Shown piece after piece: positions 61,102 through 64,000 of a stretch of 64,000 nucleotides of DNA. Source of the DNA: Candidatus Gastranaerophilales bacterium (GTDB lineage Bacteria; Cyanobacteriota; Vampirovibrionia; Gastranaerophilales; Gastranaerophilaceae); assembly GCA_944325315.1 (NCBI GenBank), contig CALVAA010000007.1, forward strand, positions 1 through 64,000. Direction: 5' to 3'. A model generated the notes under the pieces. That model ran no database searches and was not told the origin of the DNA. It worked only from the letters and a program-made list of their open reading frames with translations. Every line of letters begins with the position of its first letter. Position 1 is the first letter of the stretch. The translations under genes were made by a program, and so were the position numbers.

Positions 61102-62391
61102 ATGAACAGTAGCCTCGAAGATAGAATTCAAATATATAGAATACCAATCAAACCACAATACAGAAGACGTCGTCGCCCCAAAAAAAATAATAACAATTTT
61201 GCAAAATTTTTGTTTTTATTGGCGCTTGTTTTTTTTGGTGTATTCTGGTTTTTAAACGAAAATGTAAATACCGATTCTGCGATTGTTCAGACTGATAAAG
61301 CTCATCATTCTCCTATTGATTTGAGTTTTAATTTTTCTCCGAGAACTCAAAATATTCTTTTAATGGGGGTGGATGTCGCAACAAATTCACAACATCCCTT
61401 CAAAGGGAATCGTTCTGATACAATGCTTTTAATCAGCATTGCACCATACGGTAAAAACGTAAACGTAATTTCTATCCCGAGAGATTCAAAGGTTTACCTT
61501 GCGGGAAAAAACAAGGTAGATAAAATCAACCATGCTTTTGCTTTTGGAGGTGCGAAACTTGCAGTTAAAACGGTTGAAGAGACTTTTGGTGTTAAAATAC
61601 ATAACTATCTTGCAATTTCAAATGCAGGCGTAATAAAAATGATTGATGTGCTCGGGGGGTTGCCTATATATATTGAAAAAAACATGAAATATGATGATTA
61701 TAGCGGTAATTTGCACATTAATTTAAAACAAGGAGACCATATTTTATCGGGTAAGCAAGTTGAAGGGTATTTAAGATTCAGACATGATTCTTATGGCGAT
61801 ATAGGCAGAATCAGAAGGCAACAATGGTTCTTTAATGCACTCCTTGCTCGACTTAAAGACCCTACGGTTGTAGTTAAACTGCCGGAATTATTAAAAATTT
61901 TGCCTGAATATGTTCAAACGGACTTGTCTGCTTACGATATGGCAAAATATTTAGGAATGGCAAAAAATATTGATACTTCTACTATTCAAATTGCAACCAT
62001 TCCAGGAGCTCCTTCTACAAAAGGTATAATAAGTTATTGGATAATTGATCCTATAAAAACGCAAGATTTAATAAATAAGATGGTCTACAGAAACAAAACA
62101 AACATAGGACCCGGTGATTTATCCATAGGAATACTTTATGCAGATTCAGAGGCTGATAGTGCAAATGTTTTAAAACAAGAGCTTGAAGCAAAAGGAGCTG
62201 TTGTAAAAATGAAGACTTCTAATTCTCTTGCGAAAGACTACATCGCAATTCATAATTTGGATATTGCAGGCGAAGCATTAAGTGAATTAAAAAAGACTAT
62301 TCCCGAAATTAAAGATAAGCATACAATATATGATCCTGTTGGGATAAACCGTACCGGCCGTGATTTAACAATTGTTATTTCAGGACTTTAA
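61102..62391 (+). CDS. LytR-CpsA-Psr (LCP) family protein
   Basis: 429 residues. A basic cytoplasmic tail (RRRRRPKKNNN) and one membrane helix (about 30-47) are followed by the LCP catalytic domain: RSDTMLLISIAP, ISIPRDSKV, DKINHAFAFGG, RFRHDSYGDIGRIRRQQ. The C-terminal ~90 residues are a LytR_C domain. LCP enzymes attach glycopolymers to peptidoglycan outside the inner membrane, which here might supply the ligand for the SLH proteins (inference). Confidence 0.93.
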   Translation: MNSSLEDRIQIYRIPIKPQYRRRRRPKKNNNNFAKFLFLLALVFFGVFWFLNENVNTDSAIVQTDKAHHSPIDLSFNFSPRTQNILLMGVDVATNSQHPFKGNRSDTMLLISIAPYGKNVNVISIPRDSKVYLAGKNKVDKINHAFAFGGAKLAVKTVEETFGVKIHNYLAISNAGVIKMIDVLGGLPIYIEKNMKYDDYSGNLHINLKQGDHILSGKQVEGYLRFRHDSYGDIGRIRRQQWFFNALLARLKDPTVVVKLPELLKILPEYVQTDLSAYDMAKYLGMAKNIDTSTIQIATIPGAPSTKGIISYWIIDPIKTQDLINKMVYRNKTNIGPGDLSIGILYADSEADSANVLKQELEAKGAVVKMKTSNSLAKDYIAIHNLDIAGEALSELKKTIPEIKDKHTIYDPVGINRTGRDLTIVISGL

Positions 62392-62472
62392 AAATACATT
62401 GTTTATACTATAAAAATTTCTTTCAAACTGTTCTTACGGTTGATTTAATAAATTGCTTTCTATTGCAAAATC

Positions 62473-62670
62473 ATGATTATGATATGTAATAAAAATGAGA
62501 AATGTCTTTTGAATTTTATTGCCGGTTACAAAGAAAATTCCGGCAAAGATGATTTAATGAAATTAATATTAGATTTTGGCATAAAAATTGATTTCAAAAA
62601 TCATAACTCGGTATATCAGATAATTGATGAACTTAATTATGGTGAATATTTTTCAAGGCGTAGTTTATAA
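62473..62670 (+). CDS. Small hypothetical protein coupled to a CHASE2 gene
   Basis: 65 residues, no signal, no membrane helix. Its stop shares a base with the ATG of the next gene (TAATG), so the two are translated together. No ribosome site is obvious and two further in-frame ATG codons lie just after the first. Unrecognised; possibly a partner or regulator of the sensor. Confidence 0.55.
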   Translation: MIMICNKNEKCLLNFIAGYKENSGKDDLMKLILDFGIKIDFKNHNSVYQIIDELNYGEYFSRRSL

Positions 62671-64000
62671 TGACAAAAGAAGGTAAAAAAAGGTTAATAT
62701 ATGCTGTTTATACGCTCATTGTAATCACTTTATTCGGATGTTTAGTGTGGCTTGGACACTTTGTTTCGTTTCAAAATTTTATAAACACAATTGAACAAAG
62801 TACATTTGACAGAAGGCAAAAAGTTATTGCAAAATACAAAACAGCAAATAAAGATTTTGTAATAATATCTGTTGATGACCAAGCATATGAGTATGTTATG
62901 GACAAATACGGCGAATGGCCCGTATCAAGAAAAATTTGGAGTGAAGTTATAAATTTTGTCGAAAAAGCAGGTCCAAAGTCCATTGTTTTTGATTTAATTT
63001 TTGCAAAACCAAATCTAAAAGATATTGCTTCGGATGAAGCTCTGATTAATTCCGTTAAAAATAACAACAATGTTTATCTTTCAATGAATTTTGATAATTA
63101 TTCAGATGAGATAAGGAAGTCTTCAATACTTGATGATAAATTAAAATTAAAAATCAAAGAAGGCAGTCTTATAGATAATCCCTTTGTTACATTTATAAAT
63201 TCAAGAGTGATAATGAAAGAATTGATGGATGTGACGGATAATATAGGGATAATAAATATTACAAGAGATAATGACGGCATAATTAGAAACACCACTCCCA
63301 TTTTTAAATATAAGGGTGATTATTATCCAAACCTCACTTTAAAAGTGGCTATGGACTTATTAAATAAAGATGAAGTTTCAATTAAAAACAACCGCATTGT
63401 AATTGACGAAAAACACTCAATACCATTAGATGCTACTCAAAGGACAATACTAAATTGGTATGGAAAAAGCGGAACATACAAACACATTTCTCTTTGGCAG
63501 GTATTAAAAGCAATTAAAAATAATGACAGTGCTTTTTTTGATAATAATTTTAAAAATAAAGTAGTATATATAGGAACAACAGCAACAAGCTTATCTGACA
63601 TTAAAAGCACCCCGATTGAATCACACCTTGCAGGAGTTGAACTGCATACAACATTTTTAAATAATATTTTTGATAATAATTTTATAAAAAAAGTTCCCGT
63701 AGAAATTGACTTTTTAATTTCAATTTTACTTTGTCTTTTGGTAGGGTATTTTGTTTTAAAAATACATTCTGTTTTAAAAACTTTTGTTTTCTTGTTTGTA
63801 TCATTGACTTTTTATATAATAATCAGCACTATTTTAATGGCAAAATACAATATTTGGATATCAATCGTATTGCCCTGCATGAGTACAATTGCAACTTTTG
63901 TTTTGGTTTATTGCGAAAAATATCTTTTAAAAGTAAAAGACTATGAACAAACATATAAGCTTGCGGTTACTGATGGTTTAACCCAGCTTTATAATCACAG
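62670..64000 (+). CDS. CHASE2-GGDEF sensor protein, 3' end missing
   Basis: 443 codons are visible and the frame is open to the window end. An N-terminal membrane helix (about 10-28) precedes an extracytoplasmic CHASE2 domain (FVIISVDDQAYEYV, WPVSRKIW, VYIGTTATSLSDIKSTP), then three membrane helices (about 345-415) and the opening of a GGDEF domain (LAVTDGLTQLYNH). It should link an external signal to c-di-GMP synthesis. The catalytic motif itself is beyond the window, so activity cannot be judged. Confidence 0.9.
   Translation, partial: MTKEGKKRLIYAVYTLIVITLFGCLVWLGHFVSFQNFINTIEQSTFDRRQKVIAKYKTANKDFVIISVDDQAYEYVMDKYGEWPVSRKIWSEVINFVEKAGPKSIVFDLIFAKPNLKDIASDEALINSVKNNNNVYLSMNFDNYSDEIRKSSILDDKLKLKIKEGSLIDNPFVTFINSRVIMKELMDVTDNIGIINITRDNDGIIRNTTPIFKYKGDYYPNLTLKVAMDLLNKDEVSIKNNRIVIDEKHSIPLDATQRTILNWYGKSGTYKHISLWQVLKAIKNNDSAFFDNNFKNKVVYIGTTATSLSDIKSTPIESHLAGVELHTTFLNNIFDNNFIKKVPVEIDFLISILLCLLVGYFVLKIHSVLKTFVFLFVSLTFYIIISTILMAKYNIWISIVLPCMSTIATFVLVYCEKYLLKVKDYEQTYKLAVTDGLTQLYNH

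Noticed and set aside
63731-63946. 71-residue frame near the window end
   Set aside because: It lies in another frame inside the CHASE2-GGDEF gene, whose frame is open from 62670 to 64000.

Overview
The window is AT-rich, densely packed DNA from a flagellated bacterium with a two-membrane envelope. It has SLH-domain surface proteins, a TolC-type outer-membrane factor with an HlyD-type adaptor, a flagellar cap protein (FliD), a complete MinCDE set, LCP and LemA/DUF2207 envelope proteins, and diguanylate cyclases. SLH proteins together with TolC, a small matrixin-like protease and several unrecognised low-complexity proteins suggest a non-photosynthetic relative of the Cyanobacteria (Vampirovibrionia/Melainabacteria, Gastranaerophilales, gut type). 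This placement is inferred from gene content only; there is no rRNA in the window. I saw no tRNA, rRNA, CRISPR array, insertion sequence or prophage.

Layout. 1-1.3 kb: 3' part of a cysteine-rich surface protein. 1.3-7.2 kb: minus-strand run ffh-trkA-trkH-formyltransferase-endonuclease IV-like. 7.3-12.7 kb: HEAT-like protein, a large SLH protein, recR, a candidate structured RNA, and small unknown proteins. 12.8-15.8 kb: minC-minD-minE and rplI. 15.9-22.3 kb: LemA, DUF2207, matrixin-like protease, YbaB, and a very large ABC1-kinase-like protein. 22.4-29.6 kb: Hsp20, DUF475, nuclease, and a metal-handling stretch (ferritin-like protein, CDF exporter with divergent SmtB-type repressor, secreted Cys/His-rich protein with a CsoR-type repressor). 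29.7-34.1 kb: fliD, rlmN, rpmI-rplT, a ribbon-helix-helix protein and a zinc-ribbon protein. 34.3-42.2 kb: dnaE, PiT-like protein, yebC, metG, a second member of a paralogous family, and a 46-residue rubredoxin. 42.4-51.5 kb: a 490-aa unknown, a five-gene TolC/HlyD/ABC export operon, hisF and a diguanylate cyclase. 51.6-64 kb: serine hydrolase, second SLH protein, TetR with two aldo/keto reductases (one frameshifted), two zinc dehydrogenases divergent from an Fe-S oxidoreductase, TPR protein, LCP protein, and a CHASE2-GGDEF protein cut by the window end.

The best-supported regulatory logic is in the metal region. The CDF/SmtB divergent promoters each have an 18-bp palindrome exactly filling the gap between the -35 and -10 boxes, and the arsR/smtB mRNA looks leaderless. 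Just downstream, a GC-rich ACCCCC-C-GGGGGT palindrome, typical of CsoR operators, overlaps the predicted start of a gene for an exported protein with 31 cysteines in about 105 mature residues; the CsoR-type gene follows it. Other items worth a second look are the multi-branched RNA candidate near 10.5-10.7 kb, the large N-terminally extended ABC1 protein, a lineage-specific paralog pair, and the frameshifted reductase.
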